Assembly: GCA_015066565.1 (NCBI GenBank)
Contig: SVOB01000001.1
Coordinates: forward strand, 1,302,001-1,366,000
Direction: 5' to 3'
Length of the DNA stretch: 64,000 nt
From: Oscillospiraceae bacterium
GTDB lineage: Bacteria > Bacillota > Clostridia > Oscillospirales > Acutalibacteraceae
The translations under genes and the position numbers were made by a program. Position 1 is the stretch's first letter; each line of letters opens with the position of its first letter. Below the pieces are notes generated by a model. It made no database searches, was not told where the DNA came from, and worked only from the letters and a program-made list of their open reading frames with translations. Shown piece after piece: positions 39,726 to 48,983 of this stretch.

Positions 39726-41822
39726 ATGAATATAACCGAAAACAATGGCATTTTTATAATCGAAACCGAAAACACCCAGTACGTTCTTTCTCCCGACGAA
39801 GCGGGAAGGCTTCGCCATATTCACTGGGGCAAAAAATGCAAAAGGGAAAGCTTTGTTTTACCTGCGAAAAGGGGGGAGCCGAACTCAAATCACACCTCGC
39901 TTGACGAGATGGGAACGGAGTTTATTCCCTACGGCTCAACCTGTTACCGTGTTCCCGCCTTAAAGGTTGAGTATTCGGACGGCTGCAGGGAGGCTTTGCT
40001 TAAATATAAGGATTATAAAATTACCGAAAAAGACGGAAAAGCTCTTCTTGAGGTTTTTCTTGAGGATGAAGCGTATTCGCTTTCGGTTACGCTCGGCTAT
40101 GCCGTAAGGGAGAACTTTGATATAATCGAGCGTTTTGTAAAAGTCAAAAACAATTCCGACAAAAACGTTCTTATTGAAAAAATAGCTTCGGCTGAGTTTA
40201 CCCTGCCGTCAAAAAGACCCTATCTTTCGACCAATTTCAACGGAGCGTGGGGAAGCGAATTCAGAAGAGAGGAAACCGAGGTTAAAAACGGCACTCTCAT
40301 TTATGAAACCCATAAGGGCACAAGCGAGCATACCTACAGCCCGTGCTTTATTTTAAGTCAGGACGCAACTGAAAAAAGCGGCGAGGTTTATTTCGGCGCT
40401 CTTGCCTGGACGGGCAGCTATAAGGTTGAAATCAACAGGGATTATTCGGGCGTAACAAGGGCGGTTATAGGCTTAAGCGACTTCGATTTTTCCTATATTC
40501 TCCACGCTGACGAGGAATTCGTTACTCCGTCGGTCTATTGCGGATACGCCTGCTCTTTAGGTCAGATGAGCAACGAAATGAACGCCTTTGCGGTTGAAAA
40601 CATTTTACCGCGCCGTTATGCAAAGGAACCGCTTCCGGTCCTCTATAACAGCTGGGAAGCGACCTTCTTTGACGTAAGCACCGAGGGTCAGCAGCTTCTT
40701 GCGAAAAAGGCGGCTGATATCGGCTGTGAGCTGTTTGTTATGGACGACGGCTGGTTCGGTCAGCGTAAGGACGACCACGCGGGGCTTGGCGACTGGTATG
40801 TAAACGACGTTAAATTCCCCGAGGGACTCGGTCCGCTTGTCGATACCGTAAAGAAACTCGGAATGAAATTCGGGCTTTGGTTTGAGCCGGAAATGGTCAA
40901 TCCCGATTCGGATTTATACAGAACTCATCCCGAATGGGCTTATCATTTCGATAAGAGAACTCCGTCGGAGCTGAGAAACCAGTTAGTGCTCAACCTCACT
41001 CTTCCCGAGGTCAGAGAGTACGTCTTTAACTGTATGGATTCTCTCGTTACGAAATACGGAATTGACTATATCAAATGGGACGCCAACAGACCGTTTTCGG
41101 AGTCGGGCGCAGAAAATCTTGAAAACCCGAGGGAGTGCCGTTTAAGGCATATCAGGGCGGTTTACGAGATAGCCGATTTGCTTAAGGAAAAGCACCCCGA
41201 TTTACAGATTGAGGCGTGCGCTTCGGGCGGCGGCAGGGCTGAGCTCGGTGCTCTGAGTCACTTCGATATGATTTGGACGTCGGACAACACCGACCCCGTT
41301 GACAGACTTGATATTCAGAACGGCTATTCTCTTCTTTATCCGATAAAGTGTATGAGGGCGTGGGTTACGGATACCAACCGCCATTCAAGACCTTCCGACT
41401 GGGATTACCGTTTCAACGTCAGTATGCAGGGCTCGCTTTCAATAGGCGGAAACCTTCTCAAATACACTGATGAGGAACTGGAAATTCACAGAAAGTATAT
41501 CGCTCTCTATAAAGAAATCAGAAATACCGTTCAGTTCGGGCGTTTCTACAGGCTTGCCGATTTCAGAAACGACGGCATTTACGCTACCGAATATACAGAC
41601 GAAAACAAGACTGTTCTTTTTGTTTGCAAGAGCGTGAACAGCTTCTTTGCAAAAAGAAATTACCGTGTTTTCCTTGACGGACTTGAAAAGGACGCAGAAT
41701 ATAAGGTGACATACGGAATGGACGAAAGGGTTTATTTCGGCGATTACCTTATGAATGTCGGTCTGAATTTCGATATGGGCGGCACGCTCGAATCGGAGCT
41801 TGTTATTTTTGAAAAGGCTTAA
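39726..41822 (+). CDS. Alpha-galactosidase, glycoside hydrolase family 36
   Basis: A 698-residue GH36 enzyme of full length and without a signal peptide, so cytoplasmic. The N-terminal beta-supersandwich is followed by the catalytic barrel: SWEATFFDV near residue 312, MDDGWFGQRKDDHAGLGDW near residue 340, the nucleophile in YIKWDANR (Asp452), CASGGGR near residue 499 and the acid/base in TSDNTDP (Asp520). It hydrolyses terminal alpha-1,6-galactose. It is the second gene of an operon with a GPH symporter and is closed by a strong bidirectional terminator. No glucokinase-like or Leloir gene accompanies it here. Confidence 0.95.
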   Translation: MNITENNGIFIIETENTQYVLSPDEAGRLRHIHWGKKCKRESFVLPAKRGEPNSNHTSLDEMGTEFIPYGSTCYRVPALKVEYSDGCREALLKYKDYKITEKDGKALLEVFLEDEAYSLSVTLGYAVRENFDIIERFVKVKNNSDKNVLIEKIASAEFTLPSKRPYLSTNFNGAWGSEFRREETEVKNGTLIYETHKGTSEHTYSPCFILSQDATEKSGEVYFGALAWTGSYKVEINRDYSGVTRAVIGLSDFDFSYILHADEEFVTPSVYCGYACSLGQMSNEMNAFAVENILPRRYAKEPLPVLYNSWEATFFDVSTEGQQLLAKKAADIGCELFVMDDGWFGQRKDDHAGLGDWYVNDVKFPEGLGPLVDTVKKLGMKFGLWFEPEMVNPDSDLYRTHPEWAYHFDKRTPSELRNQLVLNLTLPEVREYVFNCMDSLVTKYGIDYIKWDANRPFSESGAENLENPRECRLRHIRAVYEIADLLKEKHPDLQIEACASGGGRAELGALSHFDMIWTSDNTDPVDRLDIQNGYSLLYPIKCMRAWVTDTNRHSRPSDWDYRFNVSMQGSLSIGGNLLKYTDEELEIHRKYIALYKEIRNTVQFGRFYRLADFRNDGIYATEYTDENKTVLFVCKSVNSFFAKRNYRVFLDGLEKDAEYKVTYGMDERVYFGDYLMNVGLNFDMGGTLESELVIFEKA

Positions 41823-41848
41823 CTTATAATTTTACTGAATAATGAAAT

Positions 41849-41878
41849 GGGCGCTGTCCGTTATTGCGGACAGCGCCC
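41849..41878. terminator. Bidirectional terminator between the alpha-galactosidase and hydrogenase genes
   Basis: A perfect 12-bp stem (GGGCGCTGTCCG and complement) with a 6-nt loop lies between convergent genes; T-rich sequence follows on the plus strand. Confidence 0.85.
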
Positions 41879-41892
41879 TGCTGTTTTTCTTT

Positions 41893-43617
41893 TTATTTTA
41901 TTGCCCAGCCCTCGTGGTCGGTGTGAAGCAGGTGATGCGACTTTTCGCCCAACGGAGCTATGAGGTATTCTGAATAAAGCTTCTGAACCGACGGGTTCTC
42001 ATGGGAAAACCTGAGCTTGCTGTCGGTGTCGAGTTTGCGCAGAATTTCACCTCTTGAGTCATAGGATTCATACGGGTGAATCGGTTGACCTCCGCCGCCC
42101 GCGCAACCGCCGGGACAAGCCATTATTTCAACAAAATCGTAACTGACCTCGCCGCTTCTTATAGCCTCAATAAGCTGACGGGTGTTTCCCAGTCCGCTGG
42201 CGACGGCGCAACGCACCTTAGCTCCCGCAAGGTCGAACTCAGCCTCATTCCAACCCTTGTGATAGCCGCGAACAGCCTTGAAGGCGTCGGGGTCGGGATT
42301 GCTTCCGGTTACAAGGAAATACGCCGAACGCAGAGCCGCTTCCATAACGCCGCCCGTTGTGCCGAAGATAACCGCCGCGCCCGTACCGTCGCTCAACGGG
42401 TCGTCAAGCGGCTTTTCCTCAAGAGAGCTGACGTTGATATTAGCTGCTTTAATCATTTTGATAAGCTCGCGTGTTGTCAGCACAATATCGACGTCCCGAC
42501 CTCTTTCCTCGGAGCCCATATTGCCGTATGCCGCCTCCGCCTTCTTTGCGACGCAGGGCATAATCGAAACGCTGATAATATCTTTCGGGTCCTTGCCGAT
42601 TTTTTCGGCAAAGTAGCTCTTTACAACCGCGCCGAACATCTGCTGAGGGCTCTTTGCGGTTGAAAGCTGGGACACCATATCGGGATACTGTGTTCTCATA
42701 AACCTGACCCAGCCGGGACAGCAGGAGGTGAACATGGGGAAGGTGTAGTTTTCTTTATCGGAGAAACGCTTTAAGAATTCGCTTCCCTCCTCCATTATCG
42801 TAAGGTCCGCGGAAAAATCGGTGTCGAACACATAGTCAAAGCCAAGCTGACGAAGCGCCTCGCCCATTCTGCCGATAGTTGCCTTATCGGGTGAAAGCCC
42901 GAGCTCTTCGCCCCAGGCCGCTCTTACGGCGGGCGCAACCTGAACTATCTTAACCTTGGTTTTATCGGCAAGGGCCTCGTATAAGGTGTTCTTGTCGTCT
43001 CTTTCGTGAAGAGCGCCGACAGGGCAGTGGGTGATACACTGACCGCAGACCGAACAGTCTGCCTTGTCAATATCAACGCCGCCCTTAACGTCGACCGTCG
43101 TTCTTGCGCCGGTTCCGCAGACATCCCATACGCCGAGAGCCTGAACCTTCTCGCAAATCTGAATACAGCGCATACATTTAATGCACTTTTCGTTATCTCT
43201 GATAAGCGGAAAATCCCTGTTCCATTTTATCTTTCTGATTTTCTTTTTGTAAATATCGGTTGAAAGCCCGAATTCCTCAGCCAGTGACTGAAGCTGACAG
43301 TTACCGCAGCGTGAACAGGTAGCGCAGGAATATTCGTGTTCTGAGAGTATAAGCTCAAGAGTTGATTTCCTCGAAGCCATAACCTTCGGGGAATTGGTAT
43401 AGACGACCATTCCCTCTTCAACCGTATTGTTACAGGCCGCCGCAAGGCGTTCCATACCCTCGATTTCGACTACGCAGATTCGGCAAGCGCCGATTTCGTT
43501 TATATCTTTTAAAAAGCAGAGAGTCGGAATAAGTATGCCGTTCTGCTGAGCGGCTTCAAGGATAGTAGTTCCCTCTTTTACGGAAATGTTTTTTCCGTTG
43601 ACAGTTAAGTTTACCAT
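41893..43617 (-). CDS. [FeFe]-hydrogenase-type protein (NuoG-like N-terminus)
   Basis: A 574-residue protein. Residues 1-80 form a [2Fe-2S] ferredoxin domain (CFLKDINEIGACRICVVE), then a His-ligated cluster region (HEYSCATCSRCGNC), and two [4Fe-4S] motifs (CIKCMRCIQICEK and CSVCGQCITHCP) near residues 143-205. The H-cluster domain follows with L1 TSCCPGW near 297, L2 MPCVAKKAEA near 352 and L3 MACPGGCAGGGGQP near 493. This is the M3-type layout of monomeric or NAD(P)-linked [FeFe]-hydrogenases. The start overlaps the flavoprotein gene stop, so the two form a complex that probably couples NAD(P)H and ferredoxin to H2. Confidence 0.9.
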   Translation of the reverse strand: MVNLTVNGKNISVKEGTTILEAAQQNGILIPTLCFLKDINEIGACRICVVEIEGMERLAAACNNTVEEGMVVYTNSPKVMASRKSTLELILSEHEYSCATCSRCGNCQLQSLAEEFGLSTDIYKKKIRKIKWNRDFPLIRDNEKCIKCMRCIQICEKVQALGVWDVCGTGARTTVDVKGGVDIDKADCSVCGQCITHCPVGALHERDDKNTLYEALADKTKVKIVQVAPAVRAAWGEELGLSPDKATIGRMGEALRQLGFDYVFDTDFSADLTIMEEGSEFLKRFSDKENYTFPMFTSCCPGWVRFMRTQYPDMVSQLSTAKSPQQMFGAVVKSYFAEKIGKDPKDIISVSIMPCVAKKAEAAYGNMGSEERGRDVDIVLTTRELIKMIKAANINVSSLEEKPLDDPLSDGTGAAVIFGTTGGVMEAALRSAYFLVTGSNPDPDAFKAVRGYHKGWNEAEFDLAGAKVRCAVASGLGNTRQLIEAIRSGEVSYDFVEIMACPGGCAGGGGQPIHPYESYDSRGEILRKLDTDSKLRFSHENPSVQKLYSEYLIAPLGEKSHHLLHTDHEGWAIK

Positions 43618-45443
43618 TTATGTGTCCTACCTCCTCTGAAACAGCCGTAGCCGAAGTGGTCGCAGCGCAGACAGCGGTTTGCCTCCTGCATCGCTTCTTT
43701 ATCGCTCATGCCTTTTTCGAAGGGGTCGAAGTTGTTGTTCCTTTCGCCCGCTTCCTTTTCTCTCATATTGACTCTTCCGCAGGGCTTACGGTCATAAACC
43801 CTTGCCTTCGGAACGTCAACGCCGCTTTCGATAATGTGATTAAAGCCGAGATATTCGTCAATATTTGCCGCCGCGGCTTTGCCCGCAGCGATAGCCTTGA
43901 TAACCGTTGCGGGACCTGTTGCGCAGTCGCCGCCGGAGAACACGCCGTCCATACCGACTATCATAGCAAAGCCGTCGGCGTCAATCTGATCCCATTTCAT
44001 AGGAAGTCCGTATTCCGCAAAGCGGTCGCTGTCGATAGCCTGACCGATTGCGACTACAAGAATATCGCACTCAATAAGCGTTTCCTGTTCGCCGAGATTT
44101 TTCGGCGCGGGTCTGCCACGCTTGAAGTCGCCTATCATCTGCTGATTAACCCAAAGGCCTTTGAGCTTTCCGTTTTCATCCTTTTCAATTCTTGACGGAG
44201 CGACTAACTCAAGTATTTCCGCGCCCTCAGCCTGAGCGCCGAAGATTTCCTCTTCAAGCGCGGTCATGTCCGCAATTCTTCGTCTGTAAACAACGCTGAC
44301 CTTGTCGGCGCCTGCTCTGACGGCAGTTCTTGTGCAGTCCATTGCGACGTTGCCGCCGCCGATAACTACAACCTTTTTGCCTGTGTAGTCCGGGTATTCG
44401 CCGTCACCGATGGCCTTAAGCATTTCAACTGCCGAAATAACGCCCTCGGCGTCTTCGTTTTCAAGTCCGATTTTTTTGTCCTTATGGGCTCCGATGGCTA
44501 TGTAGAGAGCGTCGTAATCTTCCGTGATTTTCTTAAGCTCCTCGGGCGAGTCAATTTTTGTGTTGAGCTTCACCTCAACGCCTGTTGAAAGTATGCAGTC
44601 AATATCACTCTGCAGTCTTTCACGGGGCAGTCTGTAATTCGGAATACCGTAGCGAAGCATACCGCCGAGATGCTTTTTCTCCTCAAAGACAGTTGTCTGA
44701 TGACCCATAAGCTGAAGGTAGTAAGCGCAGGTAAGTCCGCTCGGCCCGCCGCCGATAACGGCGATTTTTTTGCCCGTTGAGGGCATACATTCGGGAGCGG
44801 GAACCTCGCCCGCCCTGTCGCAGACATAACGCTTGATACCTCTGATGTTTATCGGGTCGTCTATCATCTGACGTCTGCAGTAATTTTCACACGGATGCTC
44901 GCAGATAAGAGCACAGGCTGTCGGGAAGGGATTGTCCTTACGGATTTGCCTTACGGCGTCCTCCGGTCTGCCTGCAGCCGCAAGGGCGATATAACCCGGA
45001 ATGTCGACATTTGCAGGGCATCTTGTGACGCACGGAACGGGACGGTCGAACTGACACATACATTTTCCGTTTTTAACATGCGCCTCAAAGTCCTCGCGAA
45101 AGCCCCTTACACTTACAAGCACCATGTTCGCCGCCTCATAGCCTATAGCGCAGTCAGCCGTAAGATAAACCGACTCCGCAGTCTTTTCTATAAGGTCGAT
45201 AACGCTCATATCCGCTTCGCCGTCAAGCACGCTCTCTATAAGAGTTGCGAGCTGACCCAAGCCGACGCGACAGGGGGTACACTTGCCGCACGACTGTGAA
45301 TGGCAAAGTCTCACAAAGCCCAGCGCAACGTCAATCGGGCAGGAATTGGTTGAAACCGCGTTAACACGGCTGCCAAGCTCTTCGTAAAGCCTGTCAACCG
45401 TTGCTTCAACCTTTGAAACAGTCTGAATTTTTTGTCTTGCCAT
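43611..45443 (-). CDS. NAD(P)H oxidoreductase: NuoF-type Fe-S domain + GltD-like flavoprotein (SfrB-like)
   Basis: A 610-residue fusion. Residues about 40-110 resemble the C-terminal [4Fe-4S] domain of NuoF (SQSCGKCTPCRVGLGQL). A GltD-type Fe-S region follows (CVTRCPANVDIPGYI near 139; CEHPCENYCRR near 181). Two dinucleotide-binding domains come next: VIGGGPSGLTCAYYLQ near 230 for FAD and VIGGGNVAMDCTRTA near 361 for NAD(P), then GDCATGPATVIKAIAAGK near 503. The layout resembles SfrB and related NADPH:acceptor subunits. It is the first gene of a two-gene operon with the hydrogenase (seven-base overlap) and is the likely NAD(P)H entry point. Electron bifurcation is possible but unproven. Confidence 0.88.
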   Translation of the reverse strand: MARQKIQTVSKVEATVDRLYEELGSRVNAVSTNSCPIDVALGFVRLCHSQSCGKCTPCRVGLGQLATLIESVLDGEADMSVIDLIEKTAESVYLTADCAIGYEAANMVLVSVRGFREDFEAHVKNGKCMCQFDRPVPCVTRCPANVDIPGYIALAAAGRPEDAVRQIRKDNPFPTACALICEHPCENYCRRQMIDDPINIRGIKRYVCDRAGEVPAPECMPSTGKKIAVIGGGPSGLTCAYYLQLMGHQTTVFEEKKHLGGMLRYGIPNYRLPRERLQSDIDCILSTGVEVKLNTKIDSPEELKKITEDYDALYIAIGAHKDKKIGLENEDAEGVISAVEMLKAIGDGEYPDYTGKKVVVIGGGNVAMDCTRTAVRAGADKVSVVYRRRIADMTALEEEIFGAQAEGAEILELVAPSRIEKDENGKLKGLWVNQQMIGDFKRGRPAPKNLGEQETLIECDILVVAIGQAIDSDRFAEYGLPMKWDQIDADGFAMIVGMDGVFSGGDCATGPATVIKAIAAGKAAAANIDEYLGFNHIIESGVDVPKARVYDRKPCGRVNMREKEAGERNNNFDPFEKGMSDKEAMQEANRCLRCDHFGYGCFRGGRTHKW

Positions 45444-45499
45444 AAAAAATCCTTTCTTAAAAACGACCGAAATCTTAATTAATATCTTTATTATTATAC

Positions 45500-45529
45500 A
45501 TTATATCAGTCTTGAAAACAATTCTTCAA
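45500..45529 (-). promoter_or_regulatory. Promoter of the hydrogenase operon
   Basis: Minus-strand TTGAAG (45529-45524), 18-base spacer, TATAAT (45505-45500). Confidence 0.65.
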
Positions 45530-45636
45530 GGTTACTGAATAATAGAAGGTTTTATGGCAAATTTGCACAACAAAAAGGGCGACACCGATAAGGATGTTTA
45601 GGTTTTGGCTTTGTCCTTTTGTCCCTAAAGCAATTA

Positions 45637-45672
45637 AAAATCCCCTGAATACGCAAGTATGCAGGGGATTTT
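45637..45672. terminator. Hairpin inside the 280-bp element, first
   Basis: AAAATCCCCTG pairs with CAGGGGATTTT; A-run before and T-run after, so it is terminator-like in both directions. Confidence 0.7.
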
Positions 45673-45755
45673 GTAATCACTTTATGAACTAAAATTACTT
45701 TGCCAAAACTGCTTCGCACCCTAAAATGAGACAGTTTTTCGTTAGAACAATGAAT

Positions 45756-45792
45756 AAAACGGGGTTAATGCTTTGTGCCTTAACCCCGTTTT
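45756..45792. terminator. Hairpin inside the 280-bp element, second
   Basis: AAAACGGGGTTAA pairs perfectly with TTAACCCCGTTTT around an 11-nt loop; terminator-like in both directions. Confidence 0.7.
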
Positions 45793-45938
45793 TGAAGCCG
45801 TTATAGCGGAAAAATGTCCGTTTTAGGGCTTAAACCTCCTTATTGGTGTCGCCCTAAAGGGCGCTCTGATTTTTTACCGTTTTCGGTTCCGACAGGAAAG
45901 CATTAATTAAAAAAATTTTATTCAATGCGTATATATAG

Positions 45939-45967
45939 TTGAAAAAGTGAATTTTATATGATAAAAT
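45939..45967 (+). promoter_or_regulatory. Promoter of the DUF1846 gene
   Basis: TTGAAA (45939-45944), 17-base spacer, TAAAAT (45962-45967), 56 bases before the ATG. Confidence 0.75.
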
Positions 45968-46023
45968 AAACAAGTTATTGATTTTTCAAATTGTCAAAAA
46001 CAGTCGTAAATTGGGGGATAATA

Positions 46024-47511
46024 ATGTTTAAATTAGGTTTTGACAACGATAAATATCTTAAAATGCAGTCCGAGCATATCAGGGAGAGAATTGAAAAGTT
46101 CGGCGGCAAGCTTTATCTTGAATTCGGCGGCAAGCTCTTTGACGATTATCACGCTTCAAGAGTTCTTCCCGGTTTCAAGCCCGACAGTAAGATAAAAATG
46201 CTTCTTCAGCTTAAGGAACAGGCTGAGATTGTTATAGTAATAAATTCGGCTGATATTGAAAAGAATAAAGTCAGGGGCGATCTCGGTATTACCTATGACC
46301 TTGACGTGCTTCGCCTTATTGACGCTTTTCACGATTTCGGACTTTATGTAGGAAGCGTTGTTTTAACCCGCTTTGAAAACCAGAACGCCGCAAAGGAATT
46401 TCAGAAAAGACTTGAAAACCTCGGCATAAAGGTTTACAGACATTATCCCATTGACGGCTATCCGTCAAATATTCCGAAAATTGTTTCAGACGAGGGCTAC
46501 GGCAAAAACGATTATATCGAAACCCAGCGCTCGCTCGTCGTTATTACGGCTCCCGGCCCCGGAAGCGGAAAAATGGCTACCGCCCTTTCTCAGCTCTATC
46601 ACGAAAACAAGAGGGGAGTTAAGGCGGGCTATGCGAAATTTGAAACCTTTCCTATCTGGAATATTCCGCTTAAGCACCCCGTAAACCTCGCTTATGAAGC
46701 GGCTACGGCTGACCTTAACGACGTTAATATGATTGACCCGTTCCACCTTGAAGCCTACGGAGTTACGACGGTAAATTATAACAGAGACGTTGAAATCTTC
46801 CCCGTTCTCAACGCTATGTTTGAAAAAATTTACGGCTCGTCACCCTATAAATCACCTACGGATATGGGTGTAAATATGGCGGGCAACTGCATTTTTGACG
46901 ACGAGGCGGTAAGAGAAGCCGCAAAGCAGGAAATAATCAGAAGATACTATACCGCCCTTTGCTCAATTAGTCGGGGCGACCCCAACGCCGAGGACGAGGC
47001 TCATAAAATCGAAATGCTTATGCAGCAGGCGGGCATTACAATTGAGGACAGACCCGTTGTCAAAGCCGCCCTTGAAAAAGAGAGGGAAACGGGCGCTCCC
47101 GCAACCGCAATAGAGCTTCCCGACGGAACTATTATTACGGGTAAAACCTCAAATCTTCTCGGCTCGGCTTCGGCTATGCTTATAAACGCGTTAAAGCATC
47201 TTGCGGGCATAAGCGACGACATAATGCTTATTTCTCCCGTGGTTATCGAGCCTATCCAGAGCATGAAGGTTGACCACCTGAGGAATAAAAACCCGCTTCT
47301 TCATACCGACGAGGTTTTAATAGCGCTTTCAATCTGCGCCGCGACAAATCCGACTGTTCAATTGGCTTTAAGCGAACTGAGAAAATTGAAGGGCAGCGAG
47401 GTCCATTCCTCAGTGCTTCTTTCCGAGGTGGATATAAACACCTTCAAGTGTCTCGGCATCAACGTTACCTGCGAGCCGAAGCACGAAAATAAACGTCTTT
47501 ATCACAAGTAA
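46024..47511 (+). CDS. DUF1846 family protein
   Basis: A 495-residue protein of the DUF1846 family, of usual length. The start at 46024 follows GGGGATAATA and gives the family N-terminus FKLGFDNDKYLKMQ; an in-frame ATG 33 bases upstream is less likely. A glycine-rich nucleotide-binding-like stretch, TAPGPGSGKMATALSQLYH, is near residue 178, and DPFHLEAYG near residue 238 is conserved in the family. Structures of relatives suggest nucleotide binding, but the cellular role is not established. It is cytoplasmic and monocistronic, with its own promoter. Confidence 0.9.
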   Translation: MFKLGFDNDKYLKMQSEHIRERIEKFGGKLYLEFGGKLFDDYHASRVLPGFKPDSKIKMLLQLKEQAEIVIVINSADIEKNKVRGDLGITYDLDVLRLIDAFHDFGLYVGSVVLTRFENQNAAKEFQKRLENLGIKVYRHYPIDGYPSNIPKIVSDEGYGKNDYIETQRSLVVITAPGPGSGKMATALSQLYHENKRGVKAGYAKFETFPIWNIPLKHPVNLAYEAATADLNDVNMIDPFHLEAYGVTTVNYNRDVEIFPVLNAMFEKIYGSSPYKSPTDMGVNMAGNCIFDDEAVREAAKQEIIRRYYTALCSISRGDPNAEDEAHKIEMLMQQAGITIEDRPVVKAALEKERETGAPATAIELPDGTIITGKTSNLLGSASAMLINALKHLAGISDDIMLISPVVIEPIQSMKVDHLRNKNPLLHTDEVLIALSICAATNPTVQLALSELRKLKGSEVHSSVLLSEVDINTFKCLGINVTCEPKHENKRLYHK

Positions 47512-47622
47512 TTTAAAGAAATTTAAAAAATGGCTTTTAATTGAGGGCCAATTGTGATATACTAACATAGTTAGAGTTGTTATAACTCTTTTTGGGATTA
47601 AAAAAAGGAAGGGAGCATCGCA

Positions 47623-48921
47623 GTGGAAAAGTTTGTTATCGAAGGCGGGCATAGGCTCTCCGGCGAAGTGACAATCAGCGGCGCGAAGAATGCCGTAGTA
47701 GCAATTCTTCCCGCGGTTCTGTTATCTGATGATGTTTGCCGCATTGAAAATATACCTAACATCAGTGATGTTACAACGATGATAAAGATATTGCACGGTA
47801 TGGGCGCGAAAATCCGTATGGTCAATCCGACTACGGTTGAAATTGACCCGAGACCCGTTAATTCTCATATTGTTGAGCACGATTTAACGAGGAAAATGCG
47901 CGCTTCGTATTATCTTATCGGCGCTCTTTTAGGCCGTTATTCAAAGGCGTGTGTAGCCATGCCCGGCGGCTGTGACTTCGGCGTTCGTCCGATTGACCAG
48001 CACATAAGGGGCTTCGAGGCCCTCGGCGCTCAGGTTACCATGGAAAAGAACGCTATGGTTAATGTCAAGGCGGATATGCTTATAGGCACGTCTATTTATA
48101 TGGACGTTGTTACTGTCGGCGCTACAATTAACGTTATGCTTGCGGCGGTTAAGGCTAAGGGCCTTACGGTAATCGAAAACGCCGCCAAGGAACCTCATAT
48201 AGTTGACCTTGCGAACTTTTTGAATACAATGGGCGCGGACGTAAGAGGCGCAGGTACGGATGTAATTAAAATCCGCGGCGTTGAGCATCTTCACGGCTGC
48301 ACTTATTCAATTATTCCCGACCAGATTGAAGCGGGTACGTTTATGGTAGCTACTGCGGCGGCAGGCGGCAGAGTTCATATTAAAAATATAATCCCGAAGC
48401 ATCTTGAGTCTATTACGGCTAAGCTTGAGGAATGCGGAGTTTCGATTATCGAGGACGAGGACGGCGAGGGACTTGTTGTTTCTTCAAACGCCAACCTTAT
48501 CCGCTGTAACGTAAAGACTATGCCTCATCCCGGCTTCCCGACCGATATGCAGCCTCAGATGACTGTTCTTCTTTCGGTTGCCGAGGGAACCTCGGTGGTT
48601 TCCGAAAGCGTCTGGGACAACAGGTTCAAATATGTTGACCAGTTGACAAGAATGGGCGCTCTTATCCACGTTGACGGCAAGGTTGCCGTTGTTGAGGGTG
48701 TTAAAAAGCTTCAGGGCGCTCCCGTCAGAGCCGACGACCTGAGAGCAGGCGCGGCGATGATTATTGCAGGACTCATTGCTCAGGGCACTACCGAAATCGA
48801 AAACATTGAATATATCGACAGAGGTTACGACAATATTGTCGGTAAGCTCACAACGCTCGGCGCTAAGATTGACAGGGTAACATTCCCTGACGGCGACTCG
48901 CTCGTAAAGAACGTAGGTTAA
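47623..48921 (+). CDS. murA: UDP-N-acetylglucosamine 1-carboxyvinyltransferase
   Basis: A 432-residue MurA, transferring enolpyruvate from PEP to UDP-GlcNAc in the first committed step of peptidoglycan synthesis. SGAKNAVVAILPA near residue 16 holds the catalytic Lys-Asn pair, and PGGCDFGVRPIDQH near residue 112 carries the active-site Cys that fosfomycin alkylates. GFPTDMQPQ near residue 302 and the C-terminal AGLIAQGTTEIENIEYIDRGYD are also typical. The start is GTG with AAGGAAGGG upstream. A terminator follows. Many Firmicutes have two MurA proteins; which paralogue this is cannot be said. Confidence 0.96.
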   Translation: MEKFVIEGGHRLSGEVTISGAKNAVVAILPAVLLSDDVCRIENIPNISDVTTMIKILHGMGAKIRMVNPTTVEIDPRPVNSHIVEHDLTRKMRASYYLIGALLGRYSKACVAMPGGCDFGVRPIDQHIRGFEALGAQVTMEKNAMVNVKADMLIGTSIYMDVVTVGATINVMLAAVKAKGLTVIENAAKEPHIVDLANFLNTMGADVRGAGTDVIKIRGVEHLHGCTYSIIPDQIEAGTFMVATAAAGGRVHIKNIIPKHLESITAKLEECGVSIIEDEDGEGLVVSSNANLIRCNVKTMPHPGFPTDMQPQMTVLLSVAEGTSVVSESVWDNRFKYVDQLTRMGALIHVDGKVAVVEGVKKLQGAPVRADDLRAGAAMIIAGLIAQGTTEIENIEYIDRGYDNIVGKLTTLGAKIDRVTFPDGDSLVKNVG

Positions 48922-48937
48922 AAAATAACGGAAAACA

Positions 48938-48964
48938 AAAAGCTGCTTTTTAGCAGCTTTTTTG
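48938..48964 (+). terminator. Terminator after murA
   Basis: AAAAGCTGCT pairs with AGCAGCTTTT around a 4-nt loop and is followed by more T. Confidence 0.88.
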
Positions 48965-48983
48965 ATAGTAAGAGAGGGTTTTT

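Larger units (their letters stand above)
45576..45855. repeat. 280-bp element with 25-bp terminal inverted repeats
   Basis: AGGGCGACACCGATAAGG... at 45576-45600 is repeated in inverse orientation at 45831-45855 with two mismatches in 25. The inside holds no convincing gene but two strong hairpins, each with T-rich ends. The segment sits between the divergent hydrogenase and DUF1846 promoters, so terminators are unexpected unless a small RNA or an inserted element is present. I read it as a MITE-like insertion; a structured RNA is the alternative. Confidence 0.65.

Noticed and set aside
45555-45600. A 15-codon frame (MANLHNKKGDTDKDV) overlapping the left inverted repeat.
   Set aside because: It is too short and lacks a convincing ribosome site; it is better explained as part of the inverted-repeat element.
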